Of a DNA stretch of 64,000 bases, positions 55,038 through 64,000 are shown in pieces. The notes beneath the pieces were generated by a model. That model made no database searches. It was given only the letters and a program-made list of their open reading frames with translations, and was not told the DNA's origin. The stretch spans positions 9,976 to 73,975 of the forward strand of contig NZ_JBBBNV010000023.1 in NCBI RefSeq assembly GCF_037137075.1. The letters are read 5' to 3'. A program made the position numbers and the translations under genes. The DNA is from JBBBNV01 sp037137075 (GTDB lineage Bacteria > Bacillota > Bacilli > Paenibacillales > NBRC-103111). Within the stretch, counting starts at the first letter, position 1; each line of letters begins with the position of its first letter.

Positions 55038-55862
55038 ATGAAGGTCGGTTTCATAGGCACTGGCAGCATGGGCACGATTCTCATCGAATCTTTTTTGCGC
55101 TCGGGCGCGCTTGAGCCGGGTGAAATCATGGCCAGCAATCGGACCTTTGCCAAAGCGGAACGTCTGGCTGCATTATATCCGGGGCTCGAGGCGACCCGAT
55201 CCAACGCAAGCATTGCAGAAGAATGCGATTTGATACTGCTTTGCATCAAACCGCTGGAATTCAAGTCCGTGCTGGATGAAATCGGTCCGCGGCTCGTCGC
55301 GAAGCAAACACTCATTTCCATCACCAGTCCGGTGCTGGTCCATGTGCTGGAAAGCCAAACCCCCTGCAAGGTCGCCAAAATTATCCCGAGCATTACCAAC
55401 CAGGTATTGAGCGGTGTATCGCTATGCGTCTTCGGCACCCGTATTCATGAGGGAGACCGCCGCCGGTTGGAGCAGCTGTTCAGCTTCATCAGCAAGCCTG
55501 TTGAGATCCGTGAGCAGTATACTCGCGTCAGCTCGGACATCTCCAGCTGCGGTCCCGCATTTCTGGCCTTTTTCCTGCAGAAATTCGCCGAAGCCGCTGC
55601 AGAGGAAACCGGCTTAAGCCGCGAAACCGCAATGCAGCTCGTAACCGAGATGGCGCTTGGCACAGGTCTCCTGCTGACATCCGGCAACATGTCTCCCGAG
55701 ACGCTCCAGCAGCGGGTCAGCGTCCCCGGCGGTATAACAGCCGAAGGACTGAAGCTGCTGGAATCGGAGCTGGATCATGTATTTTCAAAGCTTATCCAGG
55801 TCACACATGCCAAATACGAAGAAGATTTACAGCGGCTGGCGGAGAAATTCTCCAGTGTATAG
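55038..55862 (+). CDS. comER: ComER, pyrroline-5-carboxylate reductase-like protein
   Basis: A 274-residue protein of the P5C reductase (ProC) fold: Rossmann motif VGFIGTGSMGTIL, middle LILLCIKPLEF, and a C-terminal helical dimer domain (SSCGPAFLAFFLQKFAEAA, RVSVPGGITAEGL). ComER is encoded opposite the comE operon in Bacillus and its relatives, and affects sporulation and biofilm there. A strong AAGGAGGG ribosome binding site sits before the ATG; a 15-codon extension is unlikely. Confidence 0.93.
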   Translation: MKVGFIGTGSMGTILIESFLRSGALEPGEIMASNRTFAKAERLAALYPGLEATRSNASIAEECDLILLCIKPLEFKSVLDEIGPRLVAKQTLISITSPVLVHVLESQTPCKVAKIIPSITNQVLSGVSLCVFGTRIHEGDRRRLEQLFSFISKPVEIREQYTRVSSDISSCGPAFLAFFLQKFAEAAAEETGLSRETAMQLVTEMALGTGLLLTSGNMSPETLQQRVSVPGGITAEGLKLLESELDHVFSKLIQVTHAKYEEDLQRLAEKFSSV

Positions 55863-56261
55863 CCCCACTGAATCATAAGGCGGCTTCGACTGCTTTTCGG
55901 AACCCGGCCGTTTATAGGCTGAGTCGGAACAACTACCTTATTAAGAAGCGGAAGCACAGATTTTGACTCAATCAAAAAGGCTCCGTACCCGGACGGTTAA
56001 CTGCACGACTGTGCAAGTAATCGTCCGGGCATCGGAGCCTGCTTTGCTTAAGCAAGGCTGCCGGAACAAAGCGGAGGATTTTTCGCCTCTCTTTTCTTCT
56101 TCCGGCTAAACTGCCCTGTATGTTTTATTGATTTTGGAAAAATCGTGTCCGTCTCCCAACTTGTCTCGGTGATTTACATGCGGCTTGGCCGAAGCATACG
56201 TCAGCCGGACATCCATTCTATTCCGATTGCCGGCTGATGACCGGCCTATGAATCAAGCTGC
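55863..56261 (-). terminator. leuS-comER intergenic with large terminator hairpin
   Basis: The main structure is at 55974-56039: GGCTCCG and CCCGGACG pair with CGTCCGGG and CGGAGCC, with five T following on the minus strand (55978-55974). It closes leuS. The rest, including 56041-56261, shows no gene. Confidence 0.8.
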
Positions 56262-58712
56262 TTAGCCGACCACGATATTGACGAGCTTGCCTTTTACAGC
56301 AATGATCTTACGGACGGTTTTTCCGGCGGAAAGCTCCTTCACCCGGTCAAGCCCGAGCGCAAGCTCCTGCATGCCCGCTTCGTCGAGGTCGCTGGCGATA
56401 CGCACCCGATCGGCCAGCTTGCCGTTCACCTGAACGACAATTTCAACCTCGCTGTCAACCGTCAGCGCTTCCTCATACACCGGCCACGGCACATAAGTGA
56501 TGCTCTCGGTTCCGCCCAGGCGCTCCCACAGCTCTTCCGCAATATGAGGCGCAATCGGGGACAGCAGCTGCACGAAGGATTTCAAGCCTTCCAATGGAAG
56601 AGTCTCCGCCTTGTATGCTTCATTCACAAAAATCATCATTTGGCTGATAGCGGTGTTAAAGCGCAGCGCCTCGTAATCTTCCGTCACTTTTTTAATCGTT
56701 TTGTGAAGCGTGCGGTTCAGCTCATTGCTTGCCGATTCCGCTGTAATCTTCGGATTGAGTGTTCCGTCTTCATTCACGAACAACCGCCATACGCGGCTCA
56801 GGAAACGGTGCGATCCTTCCACCCCGTTCGCATTCCACGGCTTGGTCGCCTCCAGCGGCCCCATGAACATTTCATATACGCGCAGCGTATCCGCGCCGTA
56901 CTCGTTCACAATGACGTCCGGGTTAATTACGTTGCCGCGGGACTTACTCATTTTTTCATTATTCTCGCCCAAAATCATACCCTGGTTGACCAGCTTGTGG
57001 AACGGCTCCTTCGTCGCCACCACACCCAGGTCGTAGAGCACCTTGTGCCAGAAACGGGCATACAGCAAGTGAAGCACCGCATGCTCGGCACCGCCGATGT
57101 ACAGATCGACCGGCAGCCATTCCTTTTGCAGCTCCGGTGAGCAGATTTCCTTATCGTTCTTGGGATCGATGAAGCGCAGGTAGTACCAGCAGCTTCCCGC
57201 CCACTGCGGCATCGTATTCGTCTCGCGGCGCGCCTTCATGCCGGTTTCCGGATCGATGGTGTTTACCCAGTCCTCCACATTCGCCAGCGGAGATTCACCG
57301 GTGCCTGAAGGCTTGATTTGATCCACATCCGGCAGTACGAGCGGAAGCTGCTCGACCGGAACGGTCTTCATCGTGCCGTCCTCCAGATGCAGTACCGGAA
57401 TCGGCTCGCCCCAGTAACGCTGGCGGCTGAACAGCCAGTCGCGCAGACGGTAGGTTACTTTGCCTTGGCCCTTTCCGTTCTCTTCCAGCCACGTAATCAT
57501 CCGGGCGATTGCCTCGGCATTGTTCAGGCCGTTCAGCAGCTCCGAATTCACATGCGGGCCATCGCCGCTGTAAGCCGCTTCCTCTACATTGCCGCCCTGG
57601 ACAACCTCGATAATCGGCAGACCGAATTGCTTCGCGAACTCCCAGTCCCGCTCATCATGCCCAGGCACCGCCATAATTGCTCCGGTTCCGTAGCCAGCGA
57701 GAACGTAGTCCGCGATCCAAATCGGCGTTTTGGCGCCATTGACCGGATTGATCGCATAGGCGCCTGTGAATACGCCCGTTTTTTCTTTAGCCAAATCGGT
57801 ACGTTCCAAATCGCTTTTGCGGGCTGCCTTATCCTGATACGCTTCAACAGCGGCCTTTTGCTCTGCCGTCGTAATTTGAGCCACCAGCTCATGCTCCGGC
57901 GCCAGTACGCAGTAGGTTGCCCCGAACAGGGTATCCGGACGAGTTGTGAACACGGTCAGGCCCGCCCCGTCGTGCCCTTCAATTGCAAACTGCACTTCCG
58001 CGCCCTTGGATTTGCCAATCCAGTTGCGCTGCATATCTTTAATGCTTTCGGACCAGTCCAGCTCCTCCAAATCCTCCAGCAGACGCTCCGCATATTCCGT
58101 GATTTTCAGAATCCACTGCCGCATTGGCTTGCGGATAACCGGATGGCCGCCCCGTTCGCTCAAGCCGTCGATCACTTCCTCATTGGCAAGCACGGTTCCG
58201 AGAGCCGGGCACCAGTTCACCGGCACCTCCGCCACATAGGCCAGCCCTTTGTTGTACAGCTGGATGAAGATCCACTGCGTCCATTTATAATAATCCGGGT
58301 CCGTCGTGCTGAACTCCCGGTCCCAATCATAAGAGAAGCCGAGCGCTTTAATTTGGCGGCGGAAATTATCAATATTTTTAATTGTAAAATCACGCGGGTG
58401 CTTCCCCGTATCGATGGCATACTGCTCTGCAGGCAGACCGAATGCGTCCCATCCCATCGGATGCAGCACGTTATAGCCGCGCATCCGCTTAAAACGCGAG
58501 ACGATGTCCGTTGCCGTATAGCCTTCCGGGTGGCCTACATGCAGCCCGGCCCCTGACGGATACGGAAACATATCCAGCGCATAAAATTTCGGCTTGCCCT
58601 TGCCGGCTTCGCCCTCCAGCACCTTAAAGGTTTTGTTTTGATCCCAGTATTGCTGCCATTTCGGTTCTATCGCCTGCGGATTATATCCGTGCGCAGTTGT
58701 TTCTTTTGCCAT
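56262..58712 (-). CDS. leuS: Leucyl-tRNA synthetase
   Basis: An 816-residue class I aminoacyl-tRNA synthetase. The HIGH motif appears as HVGH ([13 protein letters not shown]), the KMSKS motif as [11 protein letters not shown]. The editing (CP1) domain is present with [12 protein letters not shown] and [16 protein letters not shown]-terminal anticodon-binding and tRNA-binding parts are complete ([12 protein letters not shown]). The start [20 protein letters not shown] matches the family. Expression is governed by the T-box leader upstream, responding to uncharged tRNA-Leu. Confidence 0.98.
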   Translation of the reverse strand: MAKETTAHGYNPQAIEPKWQQYWDQNKTFKVLEGEAGKGKPKFYALDMFPYPSGAGLHVGHPEGYTATDIVSRFKRMRGYNVLHPMGWDAFGLPAEQYAIDTGKHPRDFTIKNIDNFRRQIKALGFSYDWDREFSTTDPDYYKWTQWIFIQLYNKGLAYVAEVPVNWCPALGTVLANEEVIDGLSERGGHPVIRKPMRQWILKITEYAERLLEDLEELDWSESIKDMQRNWIGKSKGAEVQFAIEGHDGAGLTVFTTRPDTLFGATYCVLAPEHELVAQITTAEQKAAVEAYQDKAARKSDLERTDLAKEKTGVFTGAYAINPVNGAKTPIWIADYVLAGYGTGAIMAVPGHDERDWEFAKQFGLPIIEVVQGGNVEEAAYSGDGPHVNSELLNGLNNAEAIARMITWLEENGKGQGKVTYRLRDWLFSRQRYWGEPIPVLHLEDGTMKTVPVEQLPLVLPDVDQIKPSGTGESPLANVEDWVNTIDPETGMKARRETNTMPQWAGSCWYYLRFIDPKNDKEICSPELQKEWLPVDLYIGGAEHAVLHLLYARFWHKVLYDLGVVATKEPFHKLVNQGMILGENNEKMSKSRGNVINPDVIVNEYGADTLRVYEMFMGPLEATKPWNANGVEGSHRFLSRVWRLFVNEDGTLNPKITAESASNELNRTLHKTIKKVTEDYEALRFNTAISQMMIFVNEAYKAETLPLEGLKSFVQLLSPIAPHIAEELWERLGGTESITYVPWPVYEEALTVDSEVEIVVQVNGKLADRVRIASDLDEAGMQELALGLDRVKELSAGKTVRKIIAVKGKLVNIVVG

Positions 58713-58929
58713 AGCTTACAGGTCCTCCTTCAATTTCAATCAAATAAAAAGCGGCGCGGGCCAGCATAATCCAATCCTGCCGCTGTGCTTCCAAGCCTTT
58801 TCCTGTGCTGCCGTTTCTAAACGGATATACGTCGGTGTACTCCATCTGCGGCAGCCTTCTTAGCCGGTACGGATGTCCATGCGGATTTCAGCTGCTTCCC
58901 GGATGACACGCTTAAAGCGTCCAATCAGC

Positions 58930-59215
58930 AAAAAAGCCCCGTCTCTAGCGGACTAACGCTAGGGACGAGAGCTGTCGGTTCCCGTGGTACCACCCTAGTT
59001 AGCATCAGCCATACTTTGGCGTATGCTCACTCGAAGCCCGATAACGGGGGCAGCGGTAACGGCTCGGACCCAGAAAAATCAACTTCTCGGGGCCGCCAGG
59101 TCCTGACCGTCCGGCTCCAAGGCGAGTTCATTCCTTCCGTCCTGCCGGCTTGCACCTGATTCCCCGGCTCTCTGCAAAAAACGGGACAGAATTACTACTC
59201 CTTTTCAAAGCCTGT
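58930..59215 (-). ncRNA. T-box leader of leuS
   Basis: On the minus strand: a long structured Stem I beginning near GCAGAGAGCCGG, a specifier region GAACTCGCC in which CTC is the leucine codon, the T-box core AGGGTGGTACCACGG (58996-58983), and a terminator CGTCCCTAGCG/CGCTAGAGACG followed by GGGC and six T (ending at 58930). Uncharged tRNA-Leu would bind and favour the antiterminator. The 217 bases between the terminator and leuS hold nothing recognised. Confidence 0.95.
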
Positions 59216-59238
59216 CAAATGATGGTGAGTTTGCAACT

Positions 59239-59268
59239 ATTATAAGGAAAACAGGTCCGTCATGTCAA
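59239..59268 (-). promoter_or_regulatory. leuS T-box promoter
   Basis: TTGACA (59268-59263), 18 bases, TATAAT (59244-59239) on the minus strand: full consensus at both boxes, just upstream of the T-box. Confidence 0.85.
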
Positions 59269-59326
59269 GAATTGTGCCGTATATTTGCCTGAAAGGGGCG
59301 CGCAGCCTGTATTCGGATTTATTTCT

Positions 59327-60670
59327 CTAATTCCTCGTGACAAGTACGGCCTTCAGGGCAGGCCGGCGCTGATATTCGGCCAGATGAACAAGCTGGAACT
59401 GAGCCTGGAAAACGAACAGCTGCGGATTCAAGAAATCCGGGTCCAGGTAGTAGTTCGACAGCTGCTCCTCTATCCGGAGCGAGTCATCGATGGAGACAAA
59501 CCGGATTCTGGAGCTGGACGGTGTCCGGTAAGCATAAAACATTTTTCCATCATGGTAGGACGGGGCTGCGATAAGTGTATCCTTGACCGGGGATATGCTA
59601 AAATCCTTCCCTTTCTCATCATAAACAAGCTCTCCCGTCTGCACCTCCAGCTGCCGGATGGATTTGCCGTTAAACAGGTGCAAGCGCTTCGTGTCCGCGT
59701 TATATACCAACTGATTCGGGCTTCCCGTCTGCGTGGTCAGCACCCGGTGCTGGTCCTTCACGCTCACCGCCGTTCCGTCATCGAAGTAGATGCCCAGCAA
59801 ATCGGCCGTCCCGAACAAAATGCCCGTCTTCCGCCCGGAATGTACGATCTGCAGGATTTCATCCTTACTGGAGGTCGAGCTTCTCACCATATAGCGCTCC
59901 TCCCCGGAGGCCACTCCGTAATCGGATACCTGTACGAGCCGGATGCCGATATCATCCCGAATATACATTTTGTTCCCGTGGTGCACCTGCTTGTAGTAGA
60001 CGTCTTTTTTCTTGGCAAAGCCGGTCACTTGACGGGCAGTTGAAAGCCAGATGCCGTTTTGCAAGATAGAAACGTAATTGTACATATACGTGGTCGAACG
60101 GTAGCTCGCTTCACTCCACCAGTATACATACAGCTTGTCATCCTGCCCGGTTATCGTTGTGGAATATTTCCCTTTTAAAAAGGAAGCATTCGCCGGATCG
60201 TAGGAGGCCCCGCCGTATTGCCGTGTTTTCAGGGCCACGTTCAAGCCTTCTGTAATCTCTACCTGCTGCTTCTCCTCATCCCACTTGACTTGCATGCCGG
60301 ACGACTCCGCAGCAAAGCGAAGGGGAACCATGGTCACGCCGTTGATGGCACGGGCCGGAGCATCAAGCTGCACCGACTCGCCGTTAACCTTCGCCGTCTT
60401 CGCCTGAAGCTGAAGCTCGACATTCCATATCCCGCCCTCGCCCCTCACTTTTTTGGCAGGTTCATCCCAAATTACCCGCATACCGAGCTGTTCAAACAAC
60501 GGGCGGAGCTGTACCAGCAGGGTGCCCTTTTCGTTTACAGGCTCTACATCAAACCTCATTTGCTTGCCCTGCAAATAAACCCGCACAGGCTGCTCATCAG
60601 CGCTTGCCGTAGAGGCAGCGCCAAAAATGGAAGCCAGCATCAGGACACAAACCATAAGGAGTCGTTTCAA
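59327..60670 (-). CDS. Secreted protein with copper-amine-oxidase-N stalk domain
   Basis: A 447-residue exported protein: signal peptide (MKRLLMVCVLMLASIFGAASTASA), a copper-amine-oxidase N-terminal-type domain (about 28-140, with LVQLRPLFEQLGMRVIWDE and MVPLRFAAESSGMQVKWDE), and a large C-terminal beta-rich region (about 150-447) with repeating strand patterns (LLGIYFDDGTAVSVKD, LHLFNGKSIRQLEVQTGELVYDEKG) that suggest a propeller. The start is TTG, with AGGAGAG upstream. Function unknown. Confidence 0.83.
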   Translation of the reverse strand: MKRLLMVCVLMLASIFGAASTASADEQPVRVYLQGKQMRFDVEPVNEKGTLLVQLRPLFEQLGMRVIWDEPAKKVRGEGGIWNVELQLQAKTAKVNGESVQLDAPARAINGVTMVPLRFAAESSGMQVKWDEEKQQVEITEGLNVALKTRQYGGASYDPANASFLKGKYSTTITGQDDKLYVYWWSEASYRSTTYMYNYVSILQNGIWLSTARQVTGFAKKKDVYYKQVHHGNKMYIRDDIGIRLVQVSDYGVASGEERYMVRSSTSSKDEILQIVHSGRKTGILFGTADLLGIYFDDGTAVSVKDQHRVLTTQTGSPNQLVYNADTKRLHLFNGKSIRQLEVQTGELVYDEKGKDFSISPVKDTLIAAPSYHDGKMFYAYRTPSSSRIRFVSIDDSLRIEEQLSNYYLDPDFLNPQLFVFQAQFQLVHLAEYQRRPALKAVLVTRN

Positions 60671-60709
60671 TGCGCTCTCTCCTAACTGTAGTCAGTATTT
60701 CAAAATAAC

Positions 60710-60758
60710 AAAAAAACCGCCCATGATCGCAAACCAGGTTTGCGAAGCATAGGCGGTT
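60710..60758 (-). terminator. Intrinsic terminator of modAB
   Basis: On the minus strand AACCGCC (60758-60752) pairs with GGCGGTT (60721-60715), with a second inner pairing (TTCGCAAACC/GGTTTGCGAT), and six T follow. Confidence 0.85.
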
Positions 60759-60900
60759 CTTCCGCTCGTCATTCAATATATCAAACGTAACACATGTCAG
60801 GAGTCCCGTCAACTTGCAAGGAATAGAGAACAAGGTTTAAGCTGAGCCGCCGGGCAGCGCCAAAAAGAAACACATCCGCTTACCACAGCTCAACAAAACG

Positions 60901-61563
60901 TTACTCCGTCTTCTTGCGTCCGGTCAGGAGCAGCAGGAAAAAGGAAAAGAGCACAATCGCACCGGTCCAGGCCCAAGCCAGAGACATATGCCCTCCATCC
61001 ACCGCAACATAAATAGCCGTAGGCAAGGTTTGTGTCCGGCCGGGAATATTGCCCGCAATCATCAAGGTCGCCCCAAACTCCCCGAGGCTGCGCGCAAATC
61101 CAAGAATATAGGCGGAGATAAGCGATGGCGCAGCGAGCGGTAGAGTAATATGCCACAGCACCTGCCACTCCCCCGCTCCGAAGGAACGGGCTGCATCCTC
61201 CATATCCCGGTTTACGCCGCCAAAGCCCGTTTTCATCGTCTGGTACACAAGGGGGAAGGCCACAACAACCGAAGCCGCTACAGCCGCCCACCAGGAGAAC
61301 ACAATCGGGGCCTCGAACAGCCATTCTATGGCGCGCCCCGCCCAGCTTTTGCGCCCTAGCAGCACCAGAAGCAGGAAGCCGACAACCGTTGGAGGAAGCA
61401 CCAAGGGGAGCATGATTACGGTCTCCACGACCAGCCTTCCCTTGAACCGGATTCTTGTCATGCCCCAAGCCGCCGCTATGCCCAGCAGCATAACGATGAC
61501 GCTGGATACGAGCGCCACCTGCAGCGATAGCTGGACCGGCGCCCAAAATTGTTGCCAACTCAT
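60901..61563 (-). CDS. modB: Molybdate ABC transporter permease
   Basis: A 220-residue membrane protein with five or six hydrophobic segments and the permease EAA-type loop EDAARSFGAGEWQVLWHITLPLAAP that docks the ATPase. The pattern LPPTVVGFLLL is typical of ModB. The start MSWQQFWAPVQLS has AAGG 9 bases upstream; an ATG 9 bases earlier is possible. No modC ATPase gene follows, so one must be supplied elsewhere. 24 bases after modA. Confidence 0.93.
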   Translation of the reverse strand: MSWQQFWAPVQLSLQVALVSSVIVMLLGIAAAWGMTRIRFKGRLVVETVIMLPLVLPPTVVGFLLLVLLGRKSWAGRAIEWLFEAPIVFSWWAAVAASVVVAFPLVYQTMKTGFGGVNRDMEDAARSFGAGEWQVLWHITLPLAAPSLISAYILGFARSLGEFGATLMIAGNIPGRTQTLPTAIYVAVDGGHMSLAWAWTGAIVLFSFFLLLLTGRKKTE

Positions 61564-61587
61564 AAGCAGCATCCTTACTGAATGTCT

Positions 61588-62424
61588 CTATTTGGTGGCT
61601 GAAAAGCCGTATTTGGCAAATACCTTCATCGCATCCGGCGTCTGCAAATAGTCGTAAAACTGCTGAGCCTCTGTGCTGTGCTGAGTCCCTTTTACAATAC
61701 CAAACGGATACTCTACCGGCTTGTACATCCCCGCGTCTACAGCAAAAGCGATTTTGACCTTGCTCGAAGTGAGTGCATCCGTCTTGTATACAAAGCCCGC
61801 GTCAGCGTTTCCGGTTTCGACATATTGCAGTACAGCCCTGACGTCCTTGGCCTGTACCAGCCTCTCCTGAAGGCCGTCCCACAGCTTGGCGTTTTTCAGC
61901 GCTTCCTGGGCATATTGACCGGCCGGGACACTCTCCGGAATCCCGATGGCCACATGCTTGACCTCCGGCTTCGTTACATCCGCCAGCGCGGCAACCGGCA
62001 CCTTGCCGTCAGCAGGAAGGACAACAACCAGCTCATTCAGCAGCACTGTCTTTTGGCTTCCCGCTTCTACAAGCTGCTTATCCACCAGCGTCTTCATGTT
62101 TTTGGCAGCTGCCGATAAAAACAAATCCGCCGGGGCGCCCTGCTCGATTTGCTGCTGGAGCGTGCCCGAAGCGCCGAAATTGAAATTCAGCTTTACGCCT
62201 TTGTGCTCCGCTTCATACAACTTCTGGATTTCCTTCAGCGCGTCGGTAAGGCTGGCTGCCGCAGAAACGGTGAGTTCTACTGCTGCAGCCGGAGCCTCAG
62301 GTGAAGCCTTGGGCGCTGCCGTCTGGCCGCTCGTTCCGGATTCCGGCTTCGCCCCGCAGCCGATCATGAGCAGCATAACCGCAACGGCAGACAAAATCAC
62401 ACTAAACCTCATGATTAATCGCAT
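61588..62424 (-). CDS. modA: Molybdate-binding lipoprotein
   Basis: A 278-residue precursor with lipobox LMIGC and a Pro/Ala/Ser linker, then a type II periplasmic-binding fold (about 50-275). Family blocks: LTVSAAASLTDALKEIQKLYE, NFGASGTLQQQIEQGAPADLFLSA, AIGIPESVPAGQYAQEAL and VETGNADAGFVYKTDAL. Captures molybdate or tungstate outside and passes it to ModB. GGAGG precedes the ATG. Divergent from a regulator gene. Confidence 0.96.
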   Translation of the reverse strand: MRLIMRFSVILSAVAVMLLMIGCGAKPESGTSGQTAAPKASPEAPAAAVELTVSAAASLTDALKEIQKLYEAEHKGVKLNFNFGASGTLQQQIEQGAPADLFLSAAAKNMKTLVDKQLVEAGSQKTVLLNELVVVLPADGKVPVAALADVTKPEVKHVAIGIPESVPAGQYAQEALKNAKLWDGLQERLVQAKDVRAVLQYVETGNADAGFVYKTDALTSSKVKIAFAVDAGMYKPVEYPFGIVKGTQHSTEAQQFYDYLQTPDAMKVFAKYGFSATK

Positions 62425-62451
62425 GTTTCCTCCCCAACAACTATATTTGGT

Positions 62452-62481
62452 ATTATTTAGATATAACTAATTATAAATAAT
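62452..62481. promoter_or_regulatory. Inverted repeat in the modA/regulator intergenic region
   Basis: ATTATTTA (62452-62459) and TAAATAAT (62474-62481) form an 8-bp inverted repeat with 14 bases between, 28 bases upstream of the modA start. It is a likely operator for the divergent regulator. For the regulator gene itself TTGAAA (62538-62543), 18 bases, TATCAT (62562-62567) is a fair promoter. Confidence 0.5.
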
Positions 62482-62618
62482 CATTTTCTATTTTGTAAAC
62501 CTCTTGATCCAGCTAAATCATGTGTTTTTACAAGGGATTGAAAATCACATGCTTATCTATGTATCATTATAAGTAAGGTATTACGCACAAGCCGCACCGA
62601 ACAATGAGGAGGACCACC

Positions 62619-63578
62619 ATGTCCAGCGACATTTCCTATACAACCGAAGAAATCGCCAAGCTGCTCAAAATATCCAAGCTCACAGTCTACGACTTAATTA
62701 AAAAAGGGGAGCTGCCCTCGTACCGGGTCGGCAAGCAAATGCGCGTGGATGCCTCTGATCTTGAAGCCTATAAACAGCGCGCCAAAAGCAAACAAAGCGC
62801 TTTAACTCCGGCTGTCTCCGATGTATCTCGTCCTACCCCTGATCCGGCCGTGCCGCCCTCAGTATCTGAAGCGCGGCATGTTGTCATTACCGGGCAGGAT
62901 CTGAGTCTGGACATACTGGCCAAGCATATGGAAAAGCAGCTCCCCGGCTTACGCCCGCTGCGTGCATATGTCGGAAGCATGGACAGCCTAATCTCCATGT
63001 ATCAAGGCAAATCCGATATTGTCAGCACTCACCTGCTCGACGGAGACACCGGAGAATATAATATCCCTTACATCCGCAAGCTGCTGGTCGGCTCCTCCTA
63101 CGTGGTCGTCAATCTGTTATCCCGTCAAGCCGGGCTTTACGTCCAAAAGGGCAATCCCCGCGGAATTCACGGCTGGGCGGATTTGCAGCAGCCCGGACTG
63201 CGCATCATGAACCGGGAAAAAGGCGCAGGCGCTCGCGTGCTGCTGGATGAGCAGCTGCGCCTGCATCACATGGAACCGTCAGCCTTGGACGGATACTTGT
63301 ACGAAGAGTCGACGCATCTTGCGGTAGCCGGCAAGGTGGCCTCGGGAGAGGCTGATGCTGGCGTAGGGATTGAAAAGGCCGCCCTGCTGGTTGGCGGCGT
63401 GGATTTTATCCCGCTTATTCAGGAACGCTACGATTTGGTCATGCTCAAAAAACCCGAAAATTTAACCTGGATTCAGGGAGTTATTGAAATTTTGCAATCC
63501 GAAGCCTTCCAAGGAGAGCTGCGCGCTATTCAAGGCTACGATCTTTCCTTAACCGGCCGGGTGCTGCTTGAAACCTGA
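62619..63578 (+). CDS. One-component regulator: excisionase-type HTH plus molybdate-binding-like domain
   Basis: A 319-residue protein. Residues 1-55 are a MerR/excisionase-type helix-turn-helix (YTTEEIAKLLKISKLTVYDLIKKGELPSYRVGKQMRVDASDLEAYK). A Pro/Ser/Ala linker follows, then about 90-319 is a periplasmic-binding-like domain (HVVITGQDLSLDILAKHME, GSMDSLISMYQGKSDIVSTHLLDGDTGEYN, MNREKGAGARVLLDEQL, ASGEADAGVGIEKAAL). This arrangement is known for molybdate/tungstate-responsive regulators. Its divergent position to modA makes control of modAB the best inference. GAGGAGG sits 6 bases before the ATG. Confidence 0.88.
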   Translation: MSSDISYTTEEIAKLLKISKLTVYDLIKKGELPSYRVGKQMRVDASDLEAYKQRAKSKQSALTPAVSDVSRPTPDPAVPPSVSEARHVVITGQDLSLDILAKHMEKQLPGLRPLRAYVGSMDSLISMYQGKSDIVSTHLLDGDTGEYNIPYIRKLLVGSSYVVVNLLSRQAGLYVQKGNPRGIHGWADLQQPGLRIMNREKGAGARVLLDEQLRLHHMEPSALDGYLYEESTHLAVAGKVASGEADAGVGIEKAALLVGGVDFIPLIQERYDLVMLKKPENLTWIQGVIEILQSEAFQGELRAIQGYDLSLTGRVLLET

Positions 63579-63607
63579 ATACGAGGATATTAGAAAATAA
63601 TCCCATA

Positions 63608-63700
63608 CAATCGGCTGGTAGTTGACCACCGTCATGCAAGTCATACGACACCAAGTGACGCACCTCCAGCGCGAAGTGTGTGCCCGGCACCACAGCCGGA
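63608..63700. repeat. Dispersed intergenic repeat, copy 3 (diverged)
   Basis: GGTAGTTGACCACCGTCATGCA (first 20 bases: GGTAGTTGACCACCGTCATG) aligns with copies 1 and 2, followed after a gap by GTGACGCACC and, further on, GGCACCACAGCCGGATAGCT, which parallels GGAACCACAGCTGG of copy 2. No tandem tract is attached. The rest of 63579-63855 shows no supported gene. Confidence 0.5.
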
Positions 63701-63855
63701 TAGCTGCAGCTTGTATTCAGTCCCGTTTCTAATAGAACTGCTGCTGCATCCCGCGCGATGGTCTGCTCCGGACGCACACTGCTTCACTGTATGGCGCGCC
63801 TGGCCGCCACCTGCAGAATTCGTTTGTATTACCCTCAACGAGCTGGGCCGGAAGC

Positions 63856-63899
63856 TAAAAACCCCCTTCATCCGCTGTTTCTGCGGTCGAAAGGGGGTT
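63856..63899 (-). terminator. Intrinsic terminator near the right edge
   Basis: On the minus strand AACCCCCTT (63899-63891) pairs with AAGGGGGTT (63868-63860) and is followed by five T. It would end transcription coming from right of the window. Confidence 0.75.
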
Positions 63900-63939
63900 A
63901 CTGTTTCTTACGAAAAATGCAGTCTTTACGTCGCTTCGT

Positions 63940-64000
63940 TCATTCGTGATGGTGATTGCATTGTGATGGAGGGTGCCCGGAACACTCATGAATGTTTGGT
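63940..64000 (-). CDS. C-terminal end of a His/Cys-rich protein (cut by window edge)
   Basis: The last frame on the minus strand gives PNIHECSGHPPSQCNHHHE followed by a stop at 63942-63940, about 40 bases before a good minus-strand terminator. The dense His/Cys end looks like a metal-binding tail. Only 19 residues are visible, so the protein cannot be named and the call is tentative. Confidence 0.4.
   Translation of the reverse strand, partial: PNIHECSGHPPSQCNHHHE

Noticed and set aside
57318..58556. 412-codon frame opposite leuS
   Set aside because: Antisense to a conserved gene, no domain pattern, no ribosome binding site.

Overview
The window looks like chromosome of a spore-forming, naturally competent-type Firmicute of the Paenibacillus/Bacillales kind. 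The reasons are: sporulation genes (spoIIP, gpr, a YqxA-like protein), a comEA/comEB/comEC/comER competence cluster, a T-box leucyl-tRNA synthetase, strong GGAGG ribosome binding sites, many copper-amine-oxidase-type stalk domains and Ig-like surface proteins, and a moderately high GC content. The assignment to a genus is inference; no rRNA is present.

Layout. 1-489: the leader-proximal end of a type I-C-like CRISPR array read on the minus strand, without cas genes in view. 0.9-5.8 kb: a tightly packed minus-strand operon (secreted intradiol-dioxygenase-like lipoprotein, secreted RCC1 propeller, MFS transporter fused to a cupin) facing a catechol dioxygenase gene (catE) whose promoter carries an exact CatR/YodB-type operator. 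6-13 kb: accessory genes (a decayed kinase, a nucleotidyltransferase, a serine hydrolase, an AT-rich pair of unrecognised genes, a lipoprotein, an MreB paralogue). 13-19.1 kb: a vitamin B12 economy block in which metE and the cobalt importer cbiMNQO each sit behind their own cobalamin riboswitch. 19.3-24.2 kb: the conserved yqxA-spoIIP-gpr-rpsT-holA segment. 24.5-49.4 kb: a lineage-specific stretch between holA and comEC, containing an ECF sigma/anti-sigma pair, an IclR-SDR-FAH catabolic operon, an LRR protein, a two-component system, ampS, a CDF metal exporter, an arginine/proline degradation operon (rocD, rocA, proline dehydrogenase, rocF), a hydrolase, a ten-domain Ig-like surface protein, a DUF2264 protein and a secreted cyclophilin. 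49.5-58.7 kb: comEC, comEB, metY, comEA, comER and leuS with its T-box. 59.3-64 kb: a stalk-domain protein, the molybdate importer modAB, and a divergent one-component regulator with a molybdate-binding-like domain.

How the genes work together. Methionine synthesis (metE, metY) and cobalt uptake are tied by B12 sensing: with B12 present both metE and the importer should be shut off. The rocD-rocA-proline dehydrogenase-rocF operon would take arginine, ornithine and proline to glutamate. The catE region appears to deal with catechols or quinones. The divergent regulator probably controls modAB.

Non-coding content is rich: two cobalamin riboswitches, one T-box, an ECF promoter, several operator-like palindromes, many intrinsic terminators, and three diverged copies of an undescribed intergenic repeat, two of which sit beside short tandem repeats. 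All functional calls rest on reading translated sequence and motifs by eye; no database search was run.
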